This document shows positions 9,611-19,835 of a stretch of 64,000 nucleotides of DNA, one piece after another. The stretch is from Saprospiraceae bacterium (lineage in GTDB: Bacteria > Bacteroidota > Bacteroidia > Chitinophagales > Saprospiraceae). Where the stretch lies: contig JAJCYI010000215.1 in the NCBI GenBank assembly GCA_029263015.1, positions 1 through 64,000 on the forward strand, in the 5' to 3' direction. A model generated the notes under the pieces. That model was not told the origin of the DNA and did no database searches. It saw only the letters and a list, made by a program, of their open reading frames with translations. The number at the start of each line of letters is the position of its first letter. The stretch's first letter is position 1. Position numbers and translations under genes: made by a program.

Positions 9611-9767
9611 GAATGAAAATGAGATAGTTTCATTTTTAGGCGAATTATTTTTTTCTTAATCAAGGCGTTAAAATGGAGCATATCCGCCGATACGTGACAT
9701 TTTTAACAACAAAGAGTAAGGAAAAAAGAATCGGATAAAAGTGGTACTTTATTTAGTTTTCATTCCT
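9609..9767. repeat. ~159-bp imperfect long hairpin (MITE-like), abutting the 108-bp element
   Basis: Ends aggaatgaaaa / ttttcattcct are inverted; internal ggcgttaaaatgg / acatttttaacaac arms and apex tatccgccgata. Confidence 0.65.
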
Positions 9768-9789
9768 AACAATAGTCCGTGCAGGTTTT

Positions 9790-9869
9790 AGACACAAATT
9801 TTCGCTAGTTACACAAATTGTTAATTGTCAGCTTTTTATGAAAAATAATTTGTGCAGATTTGTGTCTGG
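9790..9869. repeat. Imperfect inverted repeat of agacacaaat type
   Basis: agacacaaattttcgctagttacacaaatt ... aatttgtgcagatttgtgtct. Confidence 0.55.
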
Positions 9870-9910
9870 ACAACTTGCTGATTATCAGGGGGGGGTATAA
9901 ACTGCCCGAA

Positions 9911-10771
9911 CTATTTTGATTTCGAAAATTTAATAAACCCGGTTAAATCAGAAAAATAATCCTTTGACCAGATGTTTATTTCCATTGGATCGTCTACAAA
10001 CCTTTGAATGTCGCTTTTTGCGGATTCAACGTCTAAAGTTGAAATCCTTTTTTTTAATATCCCCAGGAACGTTTCCCTATCGAGGTTTATGCCAGGTTGC
10101 CAATGCCCGCTTTCCACAGCACGTTCGTAGAGATGGGTTAAATTGAGCGGCGTCCCTCTTTTGACAAACCATTCGAAGTCGTACCAGTCCCTTCCTTTGA
10201 CCCTGTTTTTCCATTGCCTGAACAGGACTGTGTGCATTTTGCCGGCAAAGAGAAACTCTTCTTTCATACAATTGACATAAAAGGAATAGGGCCGCAACAA
10301 CAATTTCGGTTCATACTCAAATTTCAAAGGTGGACACCTATCTATTTCGACCTTTATTTTTACCGTTGGGAAGGAAGGGTTTTTCCTTTTTTCATTTATT
10401 TTCAATATCCCCCAAAGGGTGTTTTCTTTGAGAAAGGCAGATTCTATTGCAGAAATTGCCGCTTTCTTTTTTATCACCATATTGACATCCAAGCCCAAAA
10501 TCTTGAACTCATTGATAATATCCGGGATGAATTTTTCTATTGAAAAATTTTCGTCTTTATAATTGAGGGAAAAGTCAATGTCTTCGGAGAAACGCCGGAG
10601 CTTGTAAAATACCCTTAGGGCAGTACCTCCATAAAAAGAAGCGTGTTCAAAAAACCCTCCCCGGGCAAGCCCTGCAAGCGCAATTTCCTGCATGATCTCC
10701 CTCTTTGCATGAAAGAGTGCTTCTTTTGAATTAATGTTATAGGTGCCAAGCCAATCATCAAGTAGTTCCAT
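9911..10771 (-). CDS. Nucleotidyltransferase, AbiEii/AbiGii toxin family
   Basis: FYGGTALRVFYKLRRFSEDIDFSL nucleotidyltransferase signature; KGRDWYDFEWFV C-terminal motif. Confidence 0.88.
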   Translation of the reverse strand: MELLDDWLGTYNINSKEALFHAKREIMQEIALAGLARGGFFEHASFYGGTALRVFYKLRRFSEDIDFSLNYKDENFSIEKFIPDIINEFKILGLDVNMVIKKKAAISAIESAFLKENTLWGILKINEKRKNPSFPTVKIKVEIDRCPPLKFEYEPKLLLRPYSFYVNCMKEEFLFAGKMHTVLFRQWKNRVKGRDWYDFEWFVKRGTPLNLTHLYERAVESGHWQPGINLDRETFLGILKKRISTLDVESAKSDIQRFVDDPMEINIWSKDYFSDLTGFIKFSKSK

Positions 10772-10776
10772 GGGTT

Positions 10777-11427
10777 TTAGCTTGAGGGCAAAACATGGGT
10801 TTCAACCAGATCTTTTAGATGATTTAATTGCTTTCTTTTTCTATTCGTTTTCTTTATATATTTTTCTAATTCGTCCAGCCCCAATTCGTTTAACCTATCT
10901 AAATCAAACCTGATGTCTTTGCCTAAAAAATCTTCCATTTCTAATTTGTTTTTTATGTTCAGTCGACGTGTATGCCAGATAATGTCGCATATAGCTTTTG
11001 TTGGAGAGGCTATCAAAAATGCAGTCCTGCTATTGGTCTGCTCGTAATTGATGCCAATATGGAATATTTCTGGAACAGAAGAAATATACCTGAAACCCCC
11101 GATCGGTGTTGATATGGACTTTGACCGTTTAGCCGTAACTGATTCGATTAGGTTCACACGTTCAGGAATCAAACCATGGTAGGATAATGCGCTGTATAAA
11201 GAAACGTAAGAAGGGCCGTATAGAATGTTTGCAACGTGAAACAAAGACAATCCCTCATCTTCGTAATTTTTTTTAAAAAAGTACAATCCCCTTTTTATTG
11301 GAACAAGGTCTCCCTTTTTTAGCATATAGGATATTTTGTCATTTGAACGCCTGTAGTTGTTGAGTAAGGCTACGAGGCTTCCGTGCGTTACGGGACCGGA
11401 TAATACAGGAGATTTTTTTTGTCCCAT
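10777..11427 (-). CDS. AbiEi-like transcriptional regulator/antitoxin
   Basis: N-terminal winged-HTH-like LKKGDLVPIKRGLYFF; YVSLYSALSYHGLIPE typical of AbiEi antitoxins; directly upstream of the AbiEii gene. Confidence 0.8.
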   Translation of the reverse strand: MGQKKSPVLSGPVTHGSLVALLNNYRRSNDKISYMLKKGDLVPIKRGLYFFKKNYEDEGLSLFHVANILYGPSYVSLYSALSYHGLIPERVNLIESVTAKRSKSISTPIGGFRYISSVPEIFHIGINYEQTNSRTAFLIASPTKAICDIIWHTRRLNIKNKLEMEDFLGKDIRFDLDRLNELGLDELEKYIKKTNRKRKQLNHLKDLVETHVLPSS

Positions 11428-11527
11428 TGTTGAATTTTTACATAAATAAACGAAAAAATTCCGATTATCTATGCAAAGATACCAAAAGATAACTCAAATA
11501 TTGACTTGAGTTATCAATTTCTGTGGT

Positions 11528-12727
11528 TTAACTTCGACTACCAAGAATAATATCCGAAACCGTGTCCCCGATCGCAAGGGAGGAAGTGGCCGCCGGAGAA
11601 GGTGCGTTGCATACATTGACAACACGGCCATTTTTTTCGATCATATAGTCATCTATCAACATGCCGGCCCGGTTGCAGGCCTGTGCCCTCACCCCTGAAC
11701 CGCCTGGCAACAGGTCATTTTGCCGGATGTCAGGTATCAATTTTTGCAATGCTTCAGTAAAAGCCCTTTTTGACCAGGAACGGTACATTTCCCCGAGGCC
11801 GTCTTTCCAATATTTCATGGCTATTTTGATAAAGCCCGGATAGGTCAGCGTTTCGGCCAGTTCCTGCCAATTGACATCCGTTTTTTTATAGCCTTCCCTT
11901 TTAAATGCCAGCACGGCGTTTGGACCCGCCTCGATGCCCCCCTTTATCATCTTCGTAAAATGCACGCCCAAAAATGGAAAATCCGGGTTGGGTACCGGAT
12001 AGATGAGGTTTTTCACCAGATATTGTTTTTCGGGTTTCAGCTTATAATATTCGCCCCGGAACGGGAGTATCTTAAAATCCAGATCGGGCTGCGTCAGCTT
12101 GGCAACCTTGTCGGAGTACAGGCCCGTGCAATTTATTGCATATTTTGTATTGATTGTCCGGTTGTCGGTTACGACTTCGAGGCCGTTGTTTTTGGTTTTG
12201 ATGCCTTTTACTTTCTCCTTAAAATATATTGCCCCTCCTCCTTTTTTAATTTTTTCTGCATATTTTTTGGCTACATCGGCATAATCTATAATGCCGGCCT
12301 GGGGCACCACTATACCTTTTACGCCATTTACATAAGGCTCTATTTCTGAGAGTTCCTCTTTCCCCACTTTTTTTATGCCTTTAAGCCCATTGGCAATGCC
12401 CCTTTCATATATCTTATCCAATACCGGGATTTCTTCTGCAGAGGTAGCTACGATGATTTTTCCGCACAGTTCATAAGCGACATTTTCCGTGTTGCAAAAA
12501 TCCAATAACTGCTGGTATCCCTTTTTGCAATTGGTGGCTTTCAGGCTTCCCGGTTTATAATAAATACCGGAGTGGATTACGCCGCTGTTGTGCCCGGTCT
12601 GGTGCTGGGCTATGTCCTTTTCTTTTTCGAGCAGGCAAATCTTTAGGCCTTTGTTTTTTTCTAATAGCTTTAGCCCGGTGGCAAGGCCGACTATGCCTGC
12701 GCCGATAATGGATATGTCATATTTCAT
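11528..12727 (-). CDS. lhgO: L-2-hydroxyglutarate oxidase-like FAD-dependent oxidoreductase
   Basis: DISIIGAGIVGLATGLKLLEKN FAD motif; HNSGVIHSGIYYKPGSLKA. Confidence 0.9.
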   Translation of the reverse strand: MKYDISIIGAGIVGLATGLKLLEKNKGLKICLLEKEKDIAQHQTGHNSGVIHSGIYYKPGSLKATNCKKGYQQLLDFCNTENVAYELCGKIIVATSAEEIPVLDKIYERGIANGLKGIKKVGKEELSEIEPYVNGVKGIVVPQAGIIDYADVAKKYAEKIKKGGGAIYFKEKVKGIKTKNNGLEVVTDNRTINTKYAINCTGLYSDKVAKLTQPDLDFKILPFRGEYYKLKPEKQYLVKNLIYPVPNPDFPFLGVHFTKMIKGGIEAGPNAVLAFKREGYKKTDVNWQELAETLTYPGFIKIAMKYWKDGLGEMYRSWSKRAFTEALQKLIPDIRQNDLLPGGSGVRAQACNRAGMLIDDYMIEKNGRVVNVCNAPSPAATSSLAIGDTVSDIILGSRS

Positions 12728-13460
12728 TGATTTCGGCCTGTACTGGATTTACTTTTACATTGAAGGTATTCGTCTCTTTTATTCCATCAAGGGTCAATTC
12801 AATGGGGCGTTCGGGCAGGTTCTTGAATATTTTGAAAACCAGTTCGCTTTTATGAAAAAAGATATGCCAGGCGGTGAGGAAAATGATGAGCAGATCGGTC
12901 TTGACGGAGGCGTTTTTTTGGTACCATATTTCGAGCTGACCTTTATATGGGGCGATAAATTCCCGGTAGTAGGTGTGCGGCTCCAAATGAGTCTCGGAAA
13001 TCAATTTTTCTTCGTCGCGGAAAACGATGGAGCCGATGCCAGTGATGCCGGGCTTGACGTTGTAGATGGTTTCTTGGACACTTTTCGAATAGGCCTGGTA
13101 ATCCCTGAGTACCTGTGGTCGTGGGCCGACAATGCTCATGTCGCCGATCAAAACATTGACCACCTGAGGCAGTTCATTTATTTTGGTCATCCGCAGATAT
13201 TTGCCGATGAAGGTTACCCGCGGGTCATTTCGCAAAGTCAACGACCTGGTGAGCATGTTCGGGCTGTCTTTTAGCATAGTGGCAAATTTCCAGATGTTAA
13301 ACGGTTTGTTTTTGAAACCGATCCTCTCCTGAAAATAAAAGACCTCTCCTTCTGCCGTCAACAGCAAGGCAAGGCAAATAGGGATCAATAACGGGGACAG
13401 CACCAACAATACAATGATGGAAATAATTATATCAATAGTCCTTTTTATTGTATGGTACAT
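12717..13460 (-). CDS. Bacterial sugar transferase (initiating undecaprenyl-phosphate glycosyl-1-phosphate transferase)
   Basis: KRTIDIIISIIVLLVLSPLL, RIGFKNKPFNIWKF, TKINELPQVVNVLIGDMSIVGPRPQ. Confidence 0.92.
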   Translation of the reverse strand: MYHTIKRTIDIIISIIVLLVLSPLLIPICLALLLTAEGEVFYFQERIGFKNKPFNIWKFATMLKDSPNMLTRSLTLRNDPRVTFIGKYLRMTKINELPQVVNVLIGDMSIVGPRPQVLRDYQAYSKSVQETIYNVKPGITGIGSIVFRDEEKLISETHLEPHTYYREFIAPYKGQLEIWYQKNASVKTDLLIIFLTAWHIFFHKSELVFKIFKNLPERPIELTLDGIKETNTFNVKVNPVQAEINEI

Positions 13461-13513
13461 TTTAGGTGGTAACTTGGTGATTATTCATTGTTCATTATTC
13501 ACTATCCATTTCT

Positions 13514-14728
13514 CTACATCCGTTGATCCAGGTTTTTTCCGGTTTCTATATGTTCAAAATTCGGGATGAATTCGGCTAACAGTTCGACGATCATTTCTTT
13601 GTTGACTTTTTCTTTTTCAAATAAATTGGTAAGTGCCGCAAATATAGCTTCGATTTCGGACAGTTCTTTTTTGGGCGCATTTTTAATCACGCCCAATGCC
13701 TTAAACCTATTCAAATCCAACTCCTCTTGCTGCGTATAAAATTCTTCAAAAGATTTTTCCCCCGACGTATCAGATGGAAAATAATGAACTGGCCATGCTG
13801 ATTTTCCATTCAAATTGATTGCCGACAGCTGGGCCTCTTGTTCCGACTCACAATAAACGGGTTGCTTACCCAACTCCTTTAACAGCGAGTCTCCAATATC
13901 GGAGAATTTTTTCATCTTTTCCTTTTTCAATTTTGGGAAAAATATATCCCCGGCCTCTCCCAGCATACAGGCCAACAAACAAATCTGCCCCGACTCTTCC
14001 GGCGACACAAAATATCTTTTAATATCCAGCGGGGCAGCCAGTGGCTGCCGTTTTAGTAGTCTTTCCAGAAACCCCGCAAGCAGGCTACCATTGGAAAATG
14101 CCACGTTGGCAAAACGGGCCGTCGTAATGGGCATTTCGCGGGAATAGGCCAATATAACCTCCTCCATCAATTTTTTGCTGGCCCCCATGACATTTACCGG
14201 ATTAGCGGCCTTGTCGGTGGAGACACAGAAAAAATGCTCCGGTGGGTTTTGCAAAAGCAGGTCGAGCAGCCTTTTAGCCTTCAGCACATTATTGTTGACC
14301 ATCGCCTCGATGGAATAATGGTCTTTTTCGCTCCGCACGTGCTTGTGCGCTGCGAAGTTGGCCACGATGTCGAAGGGGCCTTCCTGTTTCAGGATTTTTT
14401 CAAATACCGGGCCACTGAAATTGATGGGGTAGGTGAGGTAGTCATTAGGGACGTTCAGGTCTGGCGAACTGCGGAGGTCGCGGGTCAGTTCGGTGAGGCC
14501 GTTTTCGTTGGTGTCAACCACATATAACCGGTGTGGCTTGAACTTCAGGAGTGCATTGATGTACGATGAACCGATGCTGCCGGCCCCGCCGATGACCAAT
14601 ACTGATCGGCCATTAATATTGTCTGCTAATTTGGTATGAAAGGAAAACAAATCGGTCGTAAACAGGCTCTCTGCCCGTTCGGTAACGTGCCTACAAATAA
14701 AGCCGTTTAAATCAAATGTCAAATTCAT
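13514..14728 (-). CDS. Polysaccharide biosynthesis SDR (CapD/FlaA1-like NDP-sugar dehydratase/epimerase)
   Basis: GRSVLVIGGAGSIGSSYI; VSTDKAANPVNVMGASKKLMEE. Confidence 0.88.
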   Translation of the reverse strand: MNLTFDLNGFICRHVTERAESLFTTDLFSFHTKLADNINGRSVLVIGGAGSIGSSYINALLKFKPHRLYVVDTNENGLTELTRDLRSSPDLNVPNDYLTYPINFSGPVFEKILKQEGPFDIVANFAAHKHVRSEKDHYSIEAMVNNNVLKAKRLLDLLLQNPPEHFFCVSTDKAANPVNVMGASKKLMEEVILAYSREMPITTARFANVAFSNGSLLAGFLERLLKRQPLAAPLDIKRYFVSPEESGQICLLACMLGEAGDIFFPKLKKEKMKKFSDIGDSLLKELGKQPVYCESEQEAQLSAINLNGKSAWPVHYFPSDTSGEKSFEEFYTQQEELDLNRFKALGVIKNAPKKELSEIEAIFAALTNLFEKEKVNKEMIVELLAEFIPNFEHIETGKNLDQRM

Positions 14729-15963
14729 ACGGACATAACAAGCTTTGGGGAAATGATTTTTTCATAAGACCCGACCACGGACTCAATGACATATTGCACT
14801 TTGTCAGGATCAAGGCCATTATAAATCGGCAAAGATATTTCCCTTAAATAATTGTCATAGGTTTTTGGATAGTCATTGATGTCATATCCAAGGTTTTTAA
14901 ATAAGGTAAGCATGGCCATTGGGATGTAATGCACATTTACCCCAACCCCTTTTTTTGAAATTTCATTTATTATTTCATTCCGTTGTTGCTCCGTTATACC
15001 TTTGATGCGCAATGGGTACAAATGGTACGAAGATGTTTTTTCTGCATTATCAAATGGTGGCAAAATTGCCCATTCGTGTTTTGAAAAATATTGGTTGTAT
15101 TGTTCAAATATCTGTTTTCTTTCCGGCAATAGTTCCGACTTGTATTTCCTGATCTGTGCCAGCCCGATGGCCGCGCATATATCCGGCATGTTCACCTTTA
15201 AGCCTTGGGCGATGATATCATATCGCCAGCCGCCGACTTGGTTTTTTTCAAAGGCACTTTTGGTTTGGCCGTTCAAGGCAAACGCTTTTAAAAACTTGTA
15301 TTCCTCAGCCACCTTAAACGGTTCAGGCAAGTTTAAGCAAACCACGCCCCCTTCTCCAGTGGTGACATTTTTCACGGAATGAAAAGACATCACTGTTACA
15401 TCCGCCAGAACGCCTGAATTTTTATGTTGGTAAGTAGCTCCTATAGAATGGGCCGCATCTGCTAATAGTAGTGGCCTGCCAAGCTTTTCCTGTTCCCTGC
15501 TCTTGGGTTGAAACATGGCCTTTACCTCCTTGTCATTCAGCACTTCGTATATGGCATCGTAATCACAAGGCCAGCCACCAATGTCAACTGGAATGATTGC
15601 TTTTGTTTTTGGAGTGATGGCCGCTTTTATTTTTTTTGGATCAATATTGAAATCATCACCTACATCTACCATAACAACTTTGGCTCCGATATTCATGGCA
15701 CAGAGAGCTGTGGCAGAATAGGTATAGGAAGGGATGATTACTTCGTCCTCTGGGCCGACGCTAAACCAGCGAAGCATGAGCATGGCACCAGAAGTCCATG
15801 AATTGACACATATGGCGGCTTGGCAGCCGGTTAATTTTTTTACCTCTTTTTCCAATAACCCTACTTTGGGTCCTGATGTGAGCCAGCCGGTATTGGTCAG
15901 GCAATCGTTGACCTCTATAAGGACGTCATCGTCTATAAGGGGAAGGGCGAATGGGATTTGCAT
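14725..15963 (-). CDS. DegT/DnrJ/EryC1/StrS PLP aminotransferase
   Basis: CVNSWTSGAMLMLRW, DAAHSIGATY, SFHSVKNVTTGEGGVV. Confidence 0.93.
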   Translation of the reverse strand: MQIPFALPLIDDDVLIEVNDCLTNTGWLTSGPKVGLLEKEVKKLTGCQAAICVNSWTSGAMLMLRWFSVGPEDEVIIPSYTYSATALCAMNIGAKVVMVDVGDDFNIDPKKIKAAITPKTKAIIPVDIGGWPCDYDAIYEVLNDKEVKAMFQPKSREQEKLGRPLLLADAAHSIGATYQHKNSGVLADVTVMSFHSVKNVTTGEGGVVCLNLPEPFKVAEEYKFLKAFALNGQTKSAFEKNQVGGWRYDIIAQGLKVNMPDICAAIGLAQIRKYKSELLPERKQIFEQYNQYFSKHEWAILPPFDNAEKTSSYHLYPLRIKGITEQQRNEIINEISKKGVGVNVHYIPMAMLTLFKNLGYDINDYPKTYDNYLREISLPIYNGLDPDKVQYVIESVVGSYEKIISPKLVMSV

Positions 15964-16191
15964 GTTAAATCAGTTTTTATAAGTGGAATAACTTTGGTGA
16001 TTTAGTAACTTGAAAGTCGATAATTTACTATTCGTTTCGTACAAGTTAACAGTAGTAATTTCTCCTACCATAGCTTTTGCTCATCTGAAATATTACCCTT
16101 GTTGTTTTTTGATTTAACGGAAAGTTGTAATTTGAGGATGTAGTATTCGAGGCTTTTTCTAACTCCTTTCTCTATCACTAATGCAAATTTA

Positions 16192-17391
16192 TTAATAATC
16201 GTTGTTTATCGCTTGGTACAGTTCCAAATTTGATATGATTTTTTCGCTTATAGTATGGCCAACTATCTTTCTTGCCTTTTTATCTATATGGATTGTGGGT
16301 TTGTCATAGTAACCTTGTGATGATTTATCTTCTTTGATTGCATTTTCTAAAATCGTTGATAAATCATAAATTGCAACCTTAGAGTTGGTCTTTGCTTTAC
16401 AATTTTTCAAAATATTAAAAAACCGGTTTTCCAATTCTGAATACTTTGCATTTTTAACATTTAGCCTATTTTCAATTTCTTTCAATATTATTTCGTTTTC
16501 GGCTTCCATTCCACCAATTGCTGGAGCTGAAGGCAGAAAAAACAACATTACCTTTTCATCGTATTGATTCAGCCGGTTGAAAAAATACTCGACTCTTTTT
16601 TCCACTTCATTCAAATAATTTTCTCCCCATTTATCGTATAAATAGTATTGATTCAAAAATTGGGCGGCGGCTGCCCCTTGATATCCAAACCGATCGTCTC
16701 TCATTTTATTCAGACTAATGAAGTAATTGATCTGCTGAGATAGAGTAGGGTTCAGGACTTCGATGGAACTAAATGATGCAAGTACTTTTAATAACATGTT
16801 GTTTGGAATCATTGTGTTCAACGAATAATATATTCTTGAATCCCGAGGCCAACAATTATTGGTTAGCTCTGGTGGTCTTTGCATCAACCAATCAGGATTT
16901 TTCAAAATTGGCTCCCCTTTTAAATCAAAATCAATTCGTGGCCGATCATCGTTGCGCAGAATTTCCGCAAAGTCGTTGCCTGCATAGAATAAAAAAATTA
17001 AATAATCAATATCCTCTTGAGGTTTGATTAAGGTTTCATACGCTATTATTTCCTGAACAAATGAATATCTTGGAGTGCCTAATGAGAATACTTTTACCGC
17101 TTGTCCATTCTCTTCAAGGTAGTCTTTCAAAACTACAGATTGATGATACGAGCTATCTTTCGTTACAAATTGATGATGAGAATCTCCAATGACGGCAATA
17201 TTGATATGGTCTTTTGTTTCAACTGAATCACTAAAGATTTCAACTATCCGGTGACTAAAGCCATAAAACTCTTTCCCATCTTTTCTACATTTTAATTCCA
17301 CCAAATTTAGCTTAGTCAAAGCAAAGTCGAATGCGAGGATTAAAACTAAAAAAACCAGAATATTGATAACAATTAGTTTTAGTATTTTCAT
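16192..17391 (-). CDS. Membrane-anchored SGNH-hydrolase-like protein (possible polysaccharide O-acyl modification)
   Basis: N-terminal TM segment; INIAVIGDSHHQF (GDSx-like) motif. Confidence 0.5.
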   Translation of the reverse strand: MKILKLIVINILVFLVLILAFDFALTKLNLVELKCRKDGKEFYGFSHRIVEIFSDSVETKDHINIAVIGDSHHQFVTKDSSYHQSVVLKDYLEENGQAVKVFSLGTPRYSFVQEIIAYETLIKPQEDIDYLIFLFYAGNDFAEILRNDDRPRIDFDLKGEPILKNPDWLMQRPPELTNNCWPRDSRIYYSLNTMIPNNMLLKVLASFSSIEVLNPTLSQQINYFISLNKMRDDRFGYQGAAAAQFLNQYYLYDKWGENYLNEVEKRVEYFFNRLNQYDEKVMLFFLPSAPAIGGMEAENEIILKEIENRLNVKNAKYSELENRFFNILKNCKAKTNSKVAIYDLSTILENAIKEDKSSQGYYDKPTIHIDKKARKIVGHTISEKIISNLELYQAINNDY

Positions 17392-17538
17392 TTCTATAAA
17401 TAAGGTTTAAAAGACTTACTCCAGTAAAACTCCACTCAATATCACGAATCTCATCCGAGCAATGGATTTACTTGTGAGGTGATATTATCAAGACGGGGTT
17501 TAAATTATAGAGGCAATGATAAATAGAAAATGATGTAA

Positions 17539-18756
17539 TTAATTCTGAATAAATTGCCAGAAATCAGTGGCAATTTTTTCCCTATTAAAATAAGTTTGAA
17601 CATATTCAGATCCATTTTGTCCCATCACAGGAATTTGACTTCGGTCGTTAAATAATTTGCATACTGCGTCTGCCAATTCTTTATCATTTTCTGGTTCGAA
17701 GGCAATTCCTGCTTTACCATTTTTAATAAATAAATCTTTCGCCTCTCCATCAACTCCCAGCAGGATTGGTTTTTTCAGATAAAGTATCTCAAATATTTTT
17801 GAGGGGATGGCTCCTTTGAAAAGAGCGATTTTTCTAAGCGGAATTATAGAAACATCGGTAGAGTCAATAATACCAATGATTTCTGCTTTAGAAACTCCTG
17901 GAAAAAATGTAACATTAGTTAGATTCAATTCCTTTTTCAGCAAAAGCAACTTTTCCTTTTCAGGCCCTTCGCCAACTATTGCAAACTTGATATCTGGATA
18001 ATCTTTCAGGCGGTTTGCAGCATTTAGAATTACTTCAAGCCCTTGGGCATATCCCAATAGCCCTCCAAAATAAACAATAAACTGATTTTGAATATAACCT
18101 ACCTTTTCCCTCCATGGCTTGCCATTTAGAGAGGTATTCATATCATTTATATCTATCCCGTTCCTGAGCCAAAAGATCGGTTTGTTGGGAAACCGTTTTT
18201 TAATATCTGCAACAATTCCTTGCGTTTGCCCGGAAATAAAATCTGCGTTTTTATAAATCCATTCTTCTAGTTGGGTACTTAACTCTATTAATAATTTATT
18301 TGTCACAAGGCCCAGTTTGACAGCACTTTCAGGCCATAAATCCGATACATTGAAAACAAGTTTGGTTTTTTTCCACCACTTGAGCATGACAGCGGTAAAC
18401 CCTAAAAATAGGGGAGGGGATTCGCAGATAATTAGATCAAATTTGCCTGTTCTTAATATGCCAAAATACAGGGAAGAAAAAACGAATGAGAAATAATTCA
18501 ACAGCCTTGAAATCAACGATTTATTTTTACTAACATAAATATAGCTTCTATGTATTTGCATACCGTCCACTTTCTCTTTCATGTATCTTTTACCTTTATA
18601 GCCATCGAAGATTTCATATGCAGGATAATTTGGAAACCCCGTTAACACTTCGATTTTTGCTCCTTTTGATTGCAGTTGTTTGGCAAGCCCAGACAACCGG
18701 TTTTGAGGCGCACCTGTTTCTGGCGGGAAATATTGAGTCAGTATCAGTATCTTCAT
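17539..18756 (-). CDS. Glycosyltransferase family 4 (WbuB-like)
   Basis: MKILILTQYFPPETGAPQNRLSGLAKQL and GRPEKEKL-type nucleotide-sugar binding region. Confidence 0.9.
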   Translation of the reverse strand: MKILILTQYFPPETGAPQNRLSGLAKQLQSKGAKIEVLTGFPNYPAYEIFDGYKGKRYMKEKVDGMQIHRSYIYVSKNKSLISRLLNYFSFVFSSLYFGILRTGKFDLIICESPPLFLGFTAVMLKWWKKTKLVFNVSDLWPESAVKLGLVTNKLLIELSTQLEEWIYKNADFISGQTQGIVADIKKRFPNKPIFWLRNGIDINDMNTSLNGKPWREKVGYIQNQFIVYFGGLLGYAQGLEVILNAANRLKDYPDIKFAIVGEGPEKEKLLLLKKELNLTNVTFFPGVSKAEIIGIIDSTDVSIIPLRKIALFKGAIPSKIFEILYLKKPILLGVDGEAKDLFIKNGKAGIAFEPENDKELADAVCKLFNDRSQIPVMGQNGSEYVQTYFNREKIATDFWQFIQN

Positions 18757-19835
18757 TTTAATTTCAAGAGTGCTTCAATTATTCTACTTGAAGCATTTCC
18801 TCCACCATAAAAGTCATGTTCTTTTATAAAATTTTTCGAACTAAAATGGTTAACCGCATCCATAATCTCATTGCTGTCAGAGCCAGTTAAAGTATTGTAT
18901 CCATGATTCACGAGTTCTTTCCATTCTGTTTGCTCCCGTATGGTGACACAAAATTTATCAAAAATAAATGCCTCCTTTTGCAAGCCTCCACTATCAGTCA
19001 TGACAAGCTTTGATTTTTTTATCAAATTTATCATGTCTAAATAACCAACAGGGTCGATAATGGTGGCCTGAATTGATAAACCAAATTCGTCTATTTTTTT
19101 GCGGGTGCGTGGGTGCAGCGGAAGCACAACCTGCATTTTGGATTGAAGGCAGTTTATTGATTTAACGATGTCAGTTAACTTCTTCTGGTTATCTGTGTTT
19201 TCAGCACGATGTATTGTACATAAAATGTAACTATTTAAACCCAAGCCTAATTTAGTGAGAATAGGAGATTTTTTTTCCGCAACCTCTGCGTAATATCGTG
19301 CAGCATCTTCCATGACATCGCCGCAATTAAATATGTTGCAATCGAAATTTCGGAACCCTTCTTTTTCAAGATTCTCAATAGCAAGTTCAGTTGGACAAAA
19401 TAAAACATTGCTGATTCGGTCAGTCAGAATACGGTTAATTTCCTCCGGCATTTCCATATTGAAACTTCGGAGACCCGCCTCAACATGCACAACTTTGACA
19501 TGTAATTTGCTGGCGGCTAATGCCCCGGCAAGTGTAGAATTGGTATCGCCATAGACCAAAACATAATCAGGTTCTTCCTTGATAATTACTTGCTCAATAG
19601 CTTCCAACATTCTGCCAGTCATTGCACCATGGGAGAGGCTGTTGATTTCCAAATGATAATCAGGTTTTGGTATCTGCATTTCTTCAAAAAACACGCTGGA
19701 CATATTTTTATCGAAATGTTGACCCGTATGGACAATTACCTCTTTAATAATTCCCCGATTTATAATAGCCCTCGATACAGCAGCAGCTTTAATAAATTGT
19801 GGACGTGCGCCAACGATTGTTATAATCTTAATCAA
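18753..19835 (-). CDS. Non-hydrolysing UDP-GlcNAc 2-epimerase family (WecB/WbpI-like)
   Basis: IVGARPQFIKAAAVSRAI, HTGQHFDKNMSSVFF, VYGDTNSTLAGALAA, HVEAGLRSFNMEMPEEINR. Confidence 0.94.
   Translation of the reverse strand: MIKIITIVGARPQFIKAAAVSRAIINRGIIKEVIVHTGQHFDKNMSSVFFEEMQIPKPDYHLEINSLSHGAMTGRMLEAIEQVIIKEEPDYVLVYGDTNSTLAGALAASKLHVKVVHVEAGLRSFNMEMPEEINRILTDRISNVLFCPTELAIENLEKEGFRNFDCNIFNCGDVMEDAARYYAEVAEKKSPILTKLGLGLNSYILCTIHRAENTDNQKKLTDIVKSINCLQSKMQVVLPLHPRTRKKIDEFGLSIQATIIDPVGYLDMINLIKKSKLVMTDSGGLQKEAFIFDKFCVTIREQTEWKELVNHGYNTLTGSDSNEIMDAVNHFSSKNFIKEHDFYGGGNASSRIIEALLKLK

Noticed and set aside
12588-13274. 228-aa plus-strand ORF antisense to the sugar transferase
   Set aside because: Overlaps a clear bacterial sugar transferase; antisense artefact
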